Assembly: GCA_964304625.1 (NCBI GenBank)
Contig: OZ199839.1
Coordinates: 1,674,001-1,738,000 of the forward strand
Direction of reading: 5' to 3'
Length of the DNA stretch: 64,000 nucleotides
DNA from: Kudoa neothunni
Taxonomy: Eukaryota > Cnidaria
Part shown: positions 43,271-55,294 of the stretch, in pieces
Numbering within the stretch: position 1 is the first letter of the stretch
Layout: every line of letters starts with the position of its first letter
Notes under the pieces: model-generated
The model's database searches: none
The model's input: only the letters and a program-made list of their open reading frames with translations
Told to the model about the DNA's origin: nothing
Made by a program: the position numbers and the translations under genes

Positions 43271-43939
43271 TTGTATAATTTTCCCAATTTTTAATGCCGG
43301 TCTTTTCAGCACATAAATAAACTTGATAGCAATGTGAACGAAGTTAATTAATTATTACCCCCATTTTCTAAATATAAAGTCTAAAAAACGAAATAGAAAT
43401 TAAAATATTCCCCCAAACAAATACCTTACTTATTTTGACTGATTATGTGATATTAGTTTTATTGTGACCAATGGAAACGTTTAATTATTGTTTTTTACGA
43501 CTTCGAATCATTTTTTAAATACATCAAAATTTAAATTCAACATCAATAATATCAGGTAAATTATGAAATAAAAAATTGTAAAAACAAGCCATTCCGTCAC
43601 AAAAATGTCGAACATTCACGCTCGTTATATTTTTTCTCTCGTTAAAATAAAAATGTATTCTTTTTAATTTCAACGTATAAATTTACTAATCCGAATTTCA
43701 ATTTTATTGTGAAAAATTCATTACATCAAAAGGATTTTAATAAATTTTGAGCCACCTCCTAGTTTGGCTTGACTATCGGGCCCGGAGACCCAATAGGATA
43801 GCCGACCATTTCTCCATATTAACAGGTTTTGTACTTCTTTATGTGATGCATGAAAATATTTTCTGATTTTATATTTCTCTCCAATTTTCGGTTGTTGAAT
43901 TTAACTGTATTGGCCGTTTACATCAATTTTACGAACACT
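43271..43939. other. AT-rich spacer
   Basis: No gene is recognised. A GGGGGTCGACAACGACTGGGC string at its left border (about 43215) resembles a hAT terminus but stands alone. Confidence 0.3.
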
Positions 43940-43948
43940 ATAAATTAA

Positions 43949-46647
43949 GGTAGTGTCTCTTTTCACTACACCGGTGCATGTGCGGGGGATTATAGGAATA
44001 TATTTATTTCGCTTTTTCTACAGGTCATAGCGATTTTACAATCAAAATTGATTATAAAAATGATAAAATATATTTTTTATTATTAGGATGACTACTAATC
44101 AGAACGTTATTTAGAACATTTCAAATAATTTTTTGGGATTCTAGGTCTAGCTTTTGATGTAATCTCTTTCATTTGGAATGTCATTATTTTACTTGTCTCA
44201 TTTTTTCATTAACACTACGAATGGCAGTTTTTCGAAATTCTGTAGTGAGTTGGATATCTCATCGCAAAAATTCCGACACTCCTCTCCACCCAATGAATTT
44301 AATGTGTGTAGCATTCCTTGATTTAACTCATTATTTTTTCGAAACTTTAAATTGATAATTTCATTCTTTGAAGGATAATCTTCTAATAACAATTCGTCGT
44401 CAACAAATGAATCCGACAATGTTGAATTATCATCATAAATTTCAGGAAATATATCAGGTGATTTTCCATTGAAAAAGTTATTTTTGGTCCATCGTGTTGT
44501 AACGATTGATTAAATAATTTTTGTAAATATTTTTTACAGATTGATCCAATGATTGCATGGTAGATGATGCTGTAAAAAGAATGTACAGTCATAGGCGAAT
44601 GTTTCATTACTTTTTAACTACCATGGCAGAGTTTGATTTTAGGTGAACAAACAAATAAGATTTTGATTCCCACATTGTAATAAAATTATTGGAATTGAAA
44701 TTTTCTAAAATCTTTTCCAAAAAATAAAAAGCAAAATGAATGAGGAGTTGATTTAATTCAGCATCATTGGATATTCTGTGTTCAGAGATAATTGTTGCTA
44801 TTTGGTAGTGATTTCACTATCCAATATATTAACATAACGAAGAATTTCATCTATCTGATTTGGAAACGGAGATTGTTTAGATAAAAAAGTTTTGAGTTTT
44901 CCATGGAGTTGTTCAATTCAATTGTTAGTATTGGATCCAAAAGTCATTATGTTTTTTCTCCAACATTGTGACCAAATATGAGAAATACCTAACCAACATT
45001 TTGAAAGATACAAAAAATGTGCTATTCTTTTTTTTATTTCATCTACGAAAAATAGATATTCGTCGTATGATTTAGAATAAATGGTTTGTTTTGAAAGCGT
45101 TTTCAATCTATTTTTGGTATTTTTATTGTCTTCAAGTGAGTGAATTTTTCTACAAGATAAGAACATAACAATATATTTGCATTAAATAAAAATTTCTTTC
45201 ATGAATTAATTTCAGTTGAATCCTTATCAACAAAGATAACTTTTGTTATTATTGTTTCTCTCATTAATTTACAAAGCGAAGACATCACACTATCAACAAA
45301 ATTTTGAGTTTCATTTTTAACAGAAGCGAAGAAGATTGATCGAGTTCGTTCGTGAAAATCAACTACTTCAAGGTGGTACAATGGATATCTTGTTTTGTTT
45401 ACTTTGTAGGTTGCGTCAATATGTAAAACTTGACCATAATTAGAATAGAGACTTTTCATGTTTTTTGTAGTGAAACAGAAAACGTTTGGTTCATCCGATT
45501 CTGTTTCTTTGTAGATGTCGAGCAAGGGTTGACCATCATATTTTTTAGAAAGGTCTCACATAGAGAATGATACTTGAGTATTCTTCTTTGTGCGATGTTT
45601 CATATTTCTATTTTGTTTTAAACTGAAAGGGATATTCAAATCGGATTCAAGACTTTATTTACCCTTTTCCTATCTGCACTCCAATTAAAACACAATAATA
45701 ATGTTCGTTTCATCCCATCCGATATATTCTGATTATGACGGTAGAAGGATATGTCGTATTTTACATGATTGTGAGTTATATTGTAATTAAGCACATATAA
45801 CACCTCATTTTGAGTAGATATGGTAATAAATGCTGGGAAACGTTTTGAAAACGAGGACTGAGGTGCAGATGTACTTTTTTTGGATGGTTAACGTTGCCAT
45901 GTGGGAAGATATATTTAATATATCCGTAAATTAATTTTTCTTCGTTATTATTAACATTATCCGACTGATTATCATCATTTTTAAGTTAGATGCTCCTACC
46001 ATTTCTGTAAGAGAAACCAGATTCCTTAATTTGAATGTAAGAACATAACATTTTATGATAGCACTTAAATATAATTATCAGGACATTGTTTCATTTCGGT
46101 ATATGAAGAAAATTGACTCTTAAATAATCGATGTACACTTTCCGCCTTATTATTTATTAAGACCGACTCACCACCATTACACGTGAGCCCAATAATAATA
46201 TAAACATATCGTCGCCAAATTATATTGTTGAAATAGATTTCGTAATTTCAATTTTATATGTTGAACTTCATTTATAGATTTCAACTTACATTGTTGATTA
46301 TAAGACAAGACACTCGGTTGACTATTGTGAATTCTAACTGAAAATTCATTTTCATGAAATAAAAATTATTTTTTTGTATAAATAAGGAAAAGAATTCTTT
46401 TGCTGATTATTATCGCATTCTTAAATCATAAACCTTGTACATATACATCGATAATATGTTTCAAACAATGACAGTTAAGTTTTTTAATCTGTAATCATTT
46501 TACATAAGTAATATCTGAAAAATATATTTTATCATGTTTATAAGTTATTTTGTCAGTAAAAGCGTTAAAACCTACAGAAAAAAAGCGAAATAAATATAAT
46601 CCTATAATTCCCTCGCATGCACCGGTGTAATGGAAAGAGACACTATC
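43949..46647 (-). mobile_element. Mutator-like (MULE) transposon with long inverted ends
   Basis: The terminal inverted repeats are about 80 bases. From 43949 the left end reads GGTAGTGTCTC, and the right end (minus strand from 46647) reads GATAGTGTCTC. Both continue through shared ACACCGGTGCATG and TTTATTTCGCTTTTT blocks. The element is flanked by a perfect 9-base direct repeat, ATAAATTAA (43940-43948 and 46648-46656), the size expected for Mutator elements. The interior carries a decayed transposase on the minus strand. Total length is 2,699 bases. The ends are well conserved relative to the coding part. Confidence 0.85.
44198..45660 (-). pseudogene. MULE/ZSWIM-like transposase, broken
   Basis: The best block, at 45199-45525, reads CFTTKNMKSLYSNYGQVLHI, then DATYKVNKTRYPLYHLEVVD and IITKVIFVDKDSTEINS. 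The DATYK.N...PLY..... and TDKD.TE segments are the first and second catalytic-Asp regions of Mutator-like transposases, also seen in domesticated ZSWIM proteins. Upstream, NIPFSLKQNRNMKHR and KKYDGQPLLDIYK fit the preceding linker. Downstream, 44918-45166 gives a helical stretch with CWLGISHIWSQCW. The acidic tail MSDSFVDDELLLEDYPSKNE is at 44198-44419. Stops and frame shifts break it at several points, including after STEINS. No SWIM-type CxC...CxH motif is evident. Confidence 0.65.
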
Positions 46648-46656
46648 ATAAATTAA

Positions 46657-47805
46657 TCGAGATTAGAAGAGATTGCTGATAACTTGTAAATCACGTGAAA
46701 TATATATTGCAAAATTTAGGATCAAACAAAGTTTTTTCTTTTCAATTTAGAAACCAACACGTTTTAAAATACATTACTTATCTAATTATAATAATAATAA
46801 TAATGGATTTTGCACAATAAATAGTAATTATAAAGTATGTGAAACCGGTCACTAACTAACTGTACAACTGTAATAGACGGTTTAGAGAGGATTATTTTAT
46901 GGGAGTGGTTACCGTAACAGATCATAATATCCAGGTGAGCGCAATTTTGAGCGTAGTTAATTATTTTTGACACTATTGGCGATAAAGATATTGAAAACAA
47001 AATTTAATATAACAGCTTCTAAAAACTAAACTTATACGAAAACCCAAAATGGAAGTTGTTGAGATAAAAAAAGGACGCTATGAAAATGTAGATGCGATTT
47101 GAGATTAAAATTAACGGTTTCATTAACCGCAGCCTTATTTCATATATTGTGGTATTTAATATTTAATTTTATATTTAAAAGCTTTTGTAATCAAAAATTT
47201 ACGTTTTGGAAAGTAAGTATATCAAATAATATCTTTATGTCATATTGACTTAATGTATTTAAAATTTGAAGGGAAGTTCTTGCAGATTAGAGGATTAATG
47301 GTGTTGACTTTGTCAAATAAATTCAACATTGGTATAAAATACCAATGTAAGTAAAACATTGGAATATAAATCTAGGGTTCATGTGTGTCATGTATTCCTT
47401 TTAATGTGCTCAATTTGGGTGTAATCAGAAAGTTAATTTCTTAAAATGGGGAAATCGTGCATTCTTCATTAATTTTCATTGTTAGAAATATTTAAACGGA
47501 TTTAATACAAACTGCACCAAAAAGCTTCAGTTTATATTAATAAAGTGGTACCAAAATTTGTAACATTTGTCCGGGTTACCATAATTTCTCAATCGATTAA
47601 TTAGATTTATCTTTAATATTCTCAACGACGATTGATTATAAAAAAACACTTCAAAAATAAATTATTGATATCATTTTTAATTTAAAACTGTTTGAAAATA
47701 GGGAATTTAGAAATTTTTATGTTATTATTACGCATATACACATTGCAAACAGTCGCTATCACAAAAGTTCAAATGATGATGCGCGGGCACAATAAATCGG
47801 GAGAC
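46657..47805. other. Spacer upstream of prefoldin 5
   Basis: AT-rich, with no recognised gene. The prefoldin promoter presumably lies at its right end; an upstream in-frame extension of the prefoldin frame exists from 47692 but is not family-like. Confidence 0.35.
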
Positions 47806-48443
47806 ATGGCTAGCGAAAATCAGAACCAAGATGGTGCTCTTGTGGACCTAATGACTCTACCATTGGAAGCTCTTATCTCGATCAAAAGAAAAACAGAAGA
47901 AGAATTGAAAATGTTTTCTGGTTCTCATGAAAAATTGAGTGAATTATTGAACGACTTTGAAACATCTGTCGTGTGTGTGGAGTCATTGCAAAAAATTCAA
48001 CCTCAAAAAGAAGTTATCGTACCGTGCAATCAAATAGTATTTTTTGGATATTGAAACAAAGAATTTATCTTCGGTTTAGATGTGTATGCGAGGAAAATTG
48101 GTTGATACCGATCGTGTGACTGTTGATATAGGAACGGGCTATTATGTTGAAGTGACACTTGATGAGGCCATAAATCAGTTTAAAAGAAAAATTGAGCTTG
48201 TTCAAAATAAAATCACTGAGATACAGAAAATGTTAACTAATCATTCAAAACTTTTACCAGGTAATTAAATTATATTCAAAGATAATTCAAAGGGGTTAAT
48301 TCGATTTTATTGTTCCGTTTAATTGACCAAATATCGAATTAGTCGTTGATGAAGTTGTTCAAAAACGAATTTCCGAACAAGCTTCCGCTCAGAAATCATC
48401 AGAGGTGCTTCCTACTATTTCGAACCTATCAGTGTCCAAATAG
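47806..48443 (+). CDS. PFDN5: Prefoldin subunit 5
   Basis: Alpha-type subunit of the hexameric prefoldin chaperone, which hands unfolded actin and tubulin to the CCT chaperonin in the cytosol. The chosen start is MASENQNQDG (47806); the open frame extends 38 codons further upstream, but that part is unlike the family. Exon 1 gives the first coiled coil (DLMTLPLEALISIKRKTEEE) and ends VIVPCNQI. A 55-base intron leads to MCMRGKL and then VTVDIGTGYYVEVTLDEA, the conserved beta-hairpin region (family: DVGTGYYVEKT.EDA). The second coiled coil, FKRKIELVQNKITEIQKML, runs to LLP. A second intron leads to VVDEVVQKRISEQ and a stop at 48441-48443. Length (about 175 residues) is slightly more than the usual 150. 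Confidence 0.9.
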
Positions 48444-49182
48444 ATACCCATTTTCAGACAATAACGTCAACCAAAAGATTTTTATGGATTATTATACGCT
48501 AATTATATCCACCATCCAAATGATATAGAATAGCCTAGAATGTTCTTGTATTGTTTACTGATTGTTTTATTTGATTGCGCGATTGATTACTAATTGGCCA
48601 TAATTAATTGAGCATTCACTTAAGTATTGCTTAATCGTACACCAATTGGTAAGTGTTTGGTTACCATGATCACAAAACTCCTTCAATGGATGTAGTTAAC
48701 CTAATGACATTCCGGTATGAATAGTTTATGTAGTTTACCATAATTTGTCTATTGTCGTACAGATTAAATCCTCTTTTAAATTTCTAACTATTTTTCTAAG
48801 TATCATTTCATTATGCGCTTAAAAAACTTAATTAATTAGATGAATCATTTTTATAATACGACAAATATTTGTAGGTCGTAAATAGGAGTTAAATGGATCA
48901 AAAAAGAATTAACGCATGCGTAAATGATATTAAAAAAATATATTTTAAAATATTACTAATTTTTTAAAATATTAATTTTATTGTGATCGTGTATAGAATG
49001 AACAAAAAATTGCTGAAAAAAGAATTTTTATTACGTTACGTAACATTATTATCTTTCTGTAAAAAACAGAATAAAAACTGTATCCGATTTTATTTTTGAA
49101 AAATCCAAAATTCAATGTTTCGTAATATTAGTGACGATCAAAAAAATTCTCCCCATTCAAACAGAATACATTAGATGAAATA
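48444..49182. other. Spacer between convergent prefoldin and PDCD4 genes
   Basis: AT-rich, with no feature recognised. It holds the 3' untranslated regions of both genes. Confidence 0.4.
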
Positions 49183-51209
49183 TTAAACTTTATGTAATTC
49201 TAGGGATTGAATTTTTTCTGTCATCACTTCTGGCAGTTTTGTAGGAAGTTTTTGTTTTAAGTCGTTGACTACCTTTGAAAGGATCTCGGCTGAAATTTTC
49301 TGGTCAAATTCAAACTTCTTCACATCATCGCATACGCTTATAAATCCCTATAGATAGATAGATATAGATAAGGTCAGAAAAAGTCTGATAAGAGGATCGG
49401 ATAAAACCAATTTTAATACTTGTTCGATCTGTTCATCAGTCATAAGCGCTGTATCAATGATGTGGCCTATCAGACTCACCACTCTTTCATATATAGGCTC
49501 GCTGTGATCAACAATAAGAATATTTAAGATCTAAAATAACAAAAATTTCATTTCAGTAAGAAATATTTTTATAGGATCAACTTAATGATATAATCTCACA
49601 TAGAAGGTATTTTTAAAATCGAAGCATTACTCAGAAATACTCATTTATTACCAAGTTAACAGAATTTAAAGTTTACTTAAAAACAATATTAATAAATTCA
49701 AATAATCATAACTCTGATAAATTAACTTATTAACTTTGAGCATAAAATATGCATCATCGAGTTTAAAAAACAACCTCACGAATAATGGCATGATGGAAGT
49801 GGGGCACATCTAGTTCTGTTACCGAGTTGAAAAACTATAAATGTAAGTTAACTAATCAAAAATTCATAAAATAATACGAAAAATACACGATCGAAATCAC
49901 CGTCTTGAATAAATCGATCGATTATATGGAAAATCTGATAAAAAATAATAATAATATTAGGAATAAAACATAATTACAGATTGCAACAGATCATGTATTC
50001 CTGTGACAACAGCTTCTTCGCCCCATATTTGGTCAGTGTCCACGTAAAGGGACATGTTCCTATATAGGAACTTGGCATGTTTCAAACATTTCCTTGGCGG
50101 AATATGATTATTAGTAATGGTTGATGAAACAATTGCTAATTAATACCTAATGATCAAACGTTTTCGTATCTGTAATTGATTTCTGAGATAGACAGGTGGT
50201 AGACATTCGTCTGAAATAGCTCTAGCCAGAAATAATGCCAAGTGCTAAAATATTATAATGTCAAACAAGGCTGGCGATAAAGAATACATTAGAGGCCTCT
50301 GGAAAATCAATCGATAAATCATCGAGATCACTCAATAGCAAGTCAAAACCTGATTTCATTCATTTAAATAGAAATACGACAGCAGAATTTAAACCTTTCA
50401 TAAAGTCAAACTGATCGAGAATTTCAGCCATTGATATCTCAGCTAGATATCTTGAAATAAGTTCCCTGTGTTTGCTCTTGTTTACAAAATAATTAGAATT
50501 TTAAAAGCGCCATTATTAACTTTGAAATTTAATGATTTTTCAATAACAACGTAGATAACCTAATAAAAATTACTGTTTAGATAAAAAATGTATATATTAC
50601 AAGTCTTTTGTAATCGGAGTCGAAAAGTTGCTTCAAATCATCCTAAAAATGCATTAACTGAAAGGATTCAGCATCCTTAATATGTACAATAGCCGCGGGT
50701 CACGTCACCGTTCATAAATAGATTCTAGATGAAATGTCAAAAACAATCATTAATTATTATTTTTGATGAAATAAGCTAAAATCATACCACAATTGTTGAA
50801 CCGAGCTGTTCAGCAAACTCCGAAGGGGATGTTAGTGCGCCTTCAAACACAGCTGAGTAGTCGTCACAGGCAGATGAATCCGAGTCAGATATATCACTAA
50901 AGCGGAAATTATAAGGTTGAAGTAGATCGTTCTGAATCTCATTGTTCAGTTGAGCTATATTTAGCGGAATTTAACACATTATACGCACAGCAGAGAATAA
51001 TAATTCATTTAAATACCCTTTTCCGAAATTCTCCTAGATCTGTTGTAGGCACGATTTACTCGGTTACGACGTTTGTCCTTTACCTCACGTACCAAGTTCC
51101 CGTCCAAATATGTTTTAGGTTTCATCGCTGAGCGTTTTCCAGTGTGTGCATCTTTCCTCAATGGATGATCTGCCTTTTTGCGAGTGTCCTTAACCACGGT
51201 TTCTTCCAT
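49183..51209 (-). CDS. PDCD4: Programmed cell death protein 4 homolog (two MA3 domains)
   Basis: PDCD4 binds eIF4A through tandem MA3 domains and inhibits cap-dependent translation. The first exon (51009-51209) encodes a basic N-terminus, METVV-like then KADHPLRKDAHTGKRS and RRNRVNRAYNRSRR, fitting the RNA-binding N-terminal region. An acidic linker follows: FSDISDSDSSACDDYSAVFE. The first MA3 domain includes AEISMAEILDQFDF, LLLSDLDDLSIDFPEAS and LALFLARAISDECLPPVYL, equivalent to the PELALDTP...QFIARAVGD.ILC..Y segment. The second MA3 domain has HIIDRFIQDGDFDR, then VTELDVPHFHHAIIREVVF (family: LEVPHFHHELVYEAI), MTDEQIEQGFISVCDDV and AEILSKVVNDLKQKL. The stop is at 49183-49185. It has about ten exons with introns mostly 40-70 bases. 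The N-terminal part is shorter than in vertebrates. Confidence 0.88.
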
Positions 51210-52344
51210 CTAGCTTTTTGTTAACACTTAGCAAATCCTACAATTGATAGTTAAATTAAACACAAATAACACAACGAATAAGGTGAAAAATATAGACATA
51301 TTTAAAACTAAATACAACACATCAACCAAAAATAACTAACTGAAATTAACAAATTTATCGCTTTTATGTTTATAGTATCATAATGAAGCAGTTTTAGCCA
51401 GCAGCAAAAGATACCGAAACAAACCAAATCTATCGATAGAATAAACCCCAGTCAAAAATTGGAATATGATTTGATTTCAGATTTGAATATGAATCAATTA
51501 AATTACCTTCTTTAATCGGATATGTGGAATACTTCGCATCTATAATCCTTGTTTAATATTGTCGTCACTCACATTTGAAAGTAGGCTGTTGTTGATTAGG
51601 TTTGACCTTTCCTAGCTGAAAACTAGTTATTTTAAAGTTTAATTTTGGGATATAACTAAGCTGGGATAAGAAAAATGTTATGATTTATTACTTTTTCGAA
51701 CTGTTTTATTGTTATCACCTAATCTAAGTACTTGCTAATTTTCCAACACTAGATAATCCTATTTATTTGATACCTTTAATTTTATTTCTGATAAGCCTGT
51801 ATAGTGTCATATACTCCGGATGTAGAAGATTTGAATTCTTCTATAAATTTACTTTTTAAAAATAGATTTATAACCTTTCCAATCTAATAACCAGGTTTTA
51901 GTGCGGAAAAATACTATAATAATGAGTAAATTAGTTGAAATCTACCTTTAATCAATATTTAATCAAGTAGTAAACTAATTAATTTTAATAAACAATATAA
52001 GTTACGTTCATCCCACACCAATGCTCAGATAAACCCACTCAACGGTCATTTAGTTTAGTTATGGTGTGTTGGATGAAAATTTACATGTAATTTTAATGTA
52101 GCGCTACCCGATTAATTTTAGTTTCCGCACCTCTTCTCAAAAAGAAATTATAAGGTAGATTTATTTCAGACATTAACAATATTTCTACAAAAATTACACG
52201 AGGAAACTAATGTATATAAAACAAATACAACTGATGGTAAATTGAATGTCTTGACATTATTCATGTCTTTTTCGGAAATAATTATGTCTTAGTGAAGCTT
52301 CTTATGAGATAAAGATACATAAAAATCATAATTTGTAAATGAAT
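51210..52344. other. Spacer upstream of PDCD4
   Basis: AT-rich sequence, including the presumed PDCD4 promoter at its left edge and one dispersed repeat fragment at 52098-52145. Nothing else is recognised. Confidence 0.4.
52098..52145 (-). repeat. Dispersed motif shared with the Merlin-relic flank
   Basis: On the minus strand this reads TTTTTGAGAAG, then GGTGCGGAAACTAAAATTAA and TCGGGTAGCGCTAC. Almost the same string stands at 22567-22654 on the plus strand, where about 30 extra bases follow GAGAAG. Only the gap and a few substitutions differ. It is probably a fragment of one transposon terminus. Confidence 0.6.
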
Positions 52345-52655
52345 TACAGTAGTGTATAAGTCGTACGCAATATGGCTCCAACGCAATTTTTAAAAATTTA
52401 CCTGTTTAATATTTATTTTGTTTTTATTCAAACTTAAGTAGATAACTCAATACAAAATAGATCATTTGTCAATAGATAATTGGATTTAAACAAAATATTA
52501 GGGTTGAAAACTTACTGTATGGATCTAACGCAAAAATGGCTCGAGCGTAGCGCTTTATATGAACTTTGCAAAAAATAATGGATGGGGCGTAAATTTTAGC
52601 GAAACAAAAACACTTTACACTATCAAAAAACTCGGAATTATAAGATTTTACGATT

Positions 52656-52686
52656 TCATATCATATCATATCATATCCATCATATA
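52656..52686. repeat. (CATAT)n short tandem repeat
   Basis: About four ATCAT/CATAT units occur inside the pogo derivative at 52347-53622. Confidence 0.7.
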
Positions 52687-53084
52687 ATAAAGATGCCAAG
52701 TTCCATTTTTGTATCTTTTCATGAAAAATAAAATAGGCAACTCACTATTCCTAAGAGTAAATTTTTTTATCATTTCTCGGCTATTTCGTAGCCCATCAAA
52801 AAATATTGGTCCAATGTAACACTGCTACTTTCCTTCGAACACAAAAAATGTGCGACAGGCATTGGATCATAGAATAGTTAAAGTTTTAAAATGATGCATA
52901 AAATAAATCTAACGACGTCATTCATACATCAGATCCAATTTCAAGAAATTGGCTACATTCTAACTAATGCCTTGGATGTTATTCATTCGACAATAAAATT
53001 ATGGGAACACATTAAACGGTAACCATAGTTAACTGCTTTAGGAAATCATTTTTCCTCTCTGAAAATCCGCTAGATGATGTTCCT

Positions 53085-53212
53085 GATGATGATAAATTTA
53101 AACATGACATAATTGAGCTAATTGAACTGATTGAACTGATTGAAGAGGAGAAATCATTAAAATTAACAAATATTATCGATGAAACTCTTGGAAGCAACAC
53201 AGTCGACACCTG
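53085..53212 (+). repeat. Short tandem IELIE repeat in the Tigger tail
   Basis: Within the acidic C-terminal tail of the Tigger fragment, the 9-base unit GAACTGATT and close variants are repeated about three times (near 53115-53145), giving IIELIELIELIEEE. It is a simple slippage expansion in the dead gene. Confidence 0.6.
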
Positions 53213-53622
53213 AAATTTTGACAACACAAGATTTTCCTGATTTTGCCATGGTTGATGACGGCTCTGATTATATTTATAAAGTTATTATATCAAACCAAGA
53301 GTAACTATATTAATTGGAAAAGGTGAGAAAACTCTTACTAAATAAAATTTTGTCAATGCTTGGTAATATAAACCGAATTTGAAATGACTGACGTAATATT
53401 TGAACAATTTTTTAAGGACAAAAAATATAGAGCGTCATTTTAACAAAAAAAAGTATACTTGTTAATTTTTCCTTAAAATTCATTTATTATAGATTATATT
53501 ATTGATGGAAAACTGTTATTTTTGGCCTAACGCATGTGCTATTAGAATGTGTCAGCGCAAGAATGGATACAACGCAGTGGATTTCATCTTCCCAATTTCT
53601 GCGTTACATCCATACACTACTG

Positions 53623-54420
53623 TAGACATTTAATAACTTAATGTAAAATATGAGAGGGGAATACTCGCTCATGTGCGGGCGGATGGATTTGTTAGTTATT
53701 CGTTTTAATTATGAATTTAAAAATTAGATGAGGAAAATGAACACGTTATCTAATCTTGAATGTAAATTTTTAGTTTATGTAATTTTTGATTGAACATTGA
53801 TTTTAGCTTGAAGTCTAAATATTAAAAATAATTTAAACAAAAATATATAACTTAATTTAAACGCTAATTTAAGTTCAATTCTTATTTTCCTGAGAGTTGC
53901 TAAGTTCTAGATATACTTTATTCCATTTTTGTATTCATGCGTTTCGGTAGTTCACGAAATGAGTGTTTACGCTAGCACTAACAAGAGTTTACTTAAAAAA
54001 ATTGTAACATAATTTTTGTGAATTCAACCTACTTCGAAACATTCAATAACCTTTTTCATTTTTTACTAAAAACTGGACATTTTATAATTTTGTTGCATTG
54101 GGATATTAAAATATAAATTAATCAATAGCGTGTTCTCGTTGCTTTTTCGGCTCTAGCATAAAACCGTCATAAAAACTTACATTATTCTTGAAATTTTATT
54201 ATTAATTAATGAATGCATGTTTCATTTATCAATTCAATATAATTATAGTGAATAATGTTTTTGTGAAAATATGACAATATATAGCTCATACCTTGTGATT
54301 ATGTGATAATGCAACGAAAAATTCACGATATTAGTCTCTCTGAGGAGTATTTTTGTAAATTTAGCATAATTATATTTAGTTGTATAGTATAAATTCAATT
54401 TACAAACTACAGACTTATTT
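53623..54420. other. AT-rich spacer
   Basis: No gene is recognised. A degenerate copy of the piggyBac subterminal motif (GCAACGAAAA) at about 54311 may mark the beginning of the older piggyBac relic that follows. Confidence 0.35.
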
Positions 54421-55294
54421 AAGCTGTGTTATAATGGAAGCAATATGAGGTCGAAAAGGCCACGATGAACTACCAGCATGCTAAATCCTAATAACCCCTC
54501 ACTTGTTACTTGAGAGATGAGGTATTGGAATTTGATCGACGAAGTTGATGAAATGAATTGCATCGATATTGTAACATTACCCACTGAAACCTTTGAAATT
54601 TTAACGGATGAAGAAGAAAGTTTTTTCAGCCGAGATTCAGATAATGTTGACATCAGGAATTTCTCCGAAGTTTGCGGGAAGTTGAGATATTTTCAACATT
54701 AAATATTGGTCAGACTGCTGAACACTCTATAGCCAAGTGGGAAAAAATTTTTGATTCAACAAATTTGTCCACCGATGCGGAAACCAATGTTTTTTCGAAA
54801 AACAAAAATGAATTTCCAACAAACATTTTGCTCGAAAAATACTATTCACTTGAAGCATTTTATGAATTTTTTGATGTACATTGTTAAATAAAGTAATTTG
54901 TACGCTCGCCAAAAGAATGACTATTCTTTCCATTTACCGTTAAAGGAACTAAAATCATTCATTGATATTTTGCTACTGTCTGGATATAATAAATTATCCC
55001 AACAACGTATGTATTGGGAATCTGCAATGGACTCTGGAGTTGATATAATCAGGAAATGCATACTTTACAAACGCTTCAAGACAATAAAATCATATATTCA
55101 TTTGAATGATAACGCCAATTTAGATCTTGAAAACAAACTTTTCAAACTTACATCAATAATAAAAAAAACAGAATACAAATTTTAAAAAATTTAGTATTTT
55201 CCATAATAACGTTTTTTGTCGATGAGCGTATGGTTCCATATACCGGCCACCAATCATGCAAAATGTTTATGAGATGAAAACCAATTCGGTTTAA
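54421..55294 (+). mobile_element. Older piggyBac relic, split by a younger piggyBac
   Basis: Plus-strand frames follow the same order as the transposase at 55295-58102 but are clearly diverged. They read IDEVDEMNCIDIVTLPTETF with EILTDEEES; NLYARQ-like RQKNDYSFHLPLKEL; KSFIDILLLSGYNKLSQQRM; GVDIIRKCILYKRFKTIKSY; and finally VDERMVPYTGH and KPIRF around the first catalytic Asp. The frame breaks several times. At the KPIRF codons the sequence runs into TTAA (55291-55294), where the younger element is inserted. Any continuation would lie beyond 58106, but I see only weak resemblance there (SGDYCQIS). Confidence 0.75.

Larger units (their letters stand above)
52347..53622 (+). mobile_element. pogo/Tigger deletion derivative with TA duplication
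   Basis: The ends are inverted copies: CAGTAGTGTATAAGTCGTAC from 52347 and, on the minus strand from 53622, CAGTAGTGTATGGATGTAAC. TA flanks each side (52345-52346 and 53623-53624), as in the pogo/Tc1 superfamily. The plus strand keeps only the end of a Tigger-type transposase: CYFPSNTKNVRQALDHRIVK (family: FFPPNTTS.LQPLDQGVIRS.K), then ALDVIHSTIKLWEHIK and CFRKSFFLSENPLDDVPDDD with an acidic tail. The N-terminal two thirds are missing. Length is 1,276 bases. Confidence 0.75.

Noticed and set aside
42814-43278. A 154-codon hydrophobic open frame on the plus strand
   Set aside because: It lies exactly antisense to the pogo/Tigger relic, whose minus-strand frames carry family motifs; the open frame looks accidental.
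46782-47000. Minus-strand frame of 72 codons as a gene
   Set aside because: Ends in a low-complexity tyrosine run encoded by an (ATA)n tract, with no recognisable domain.
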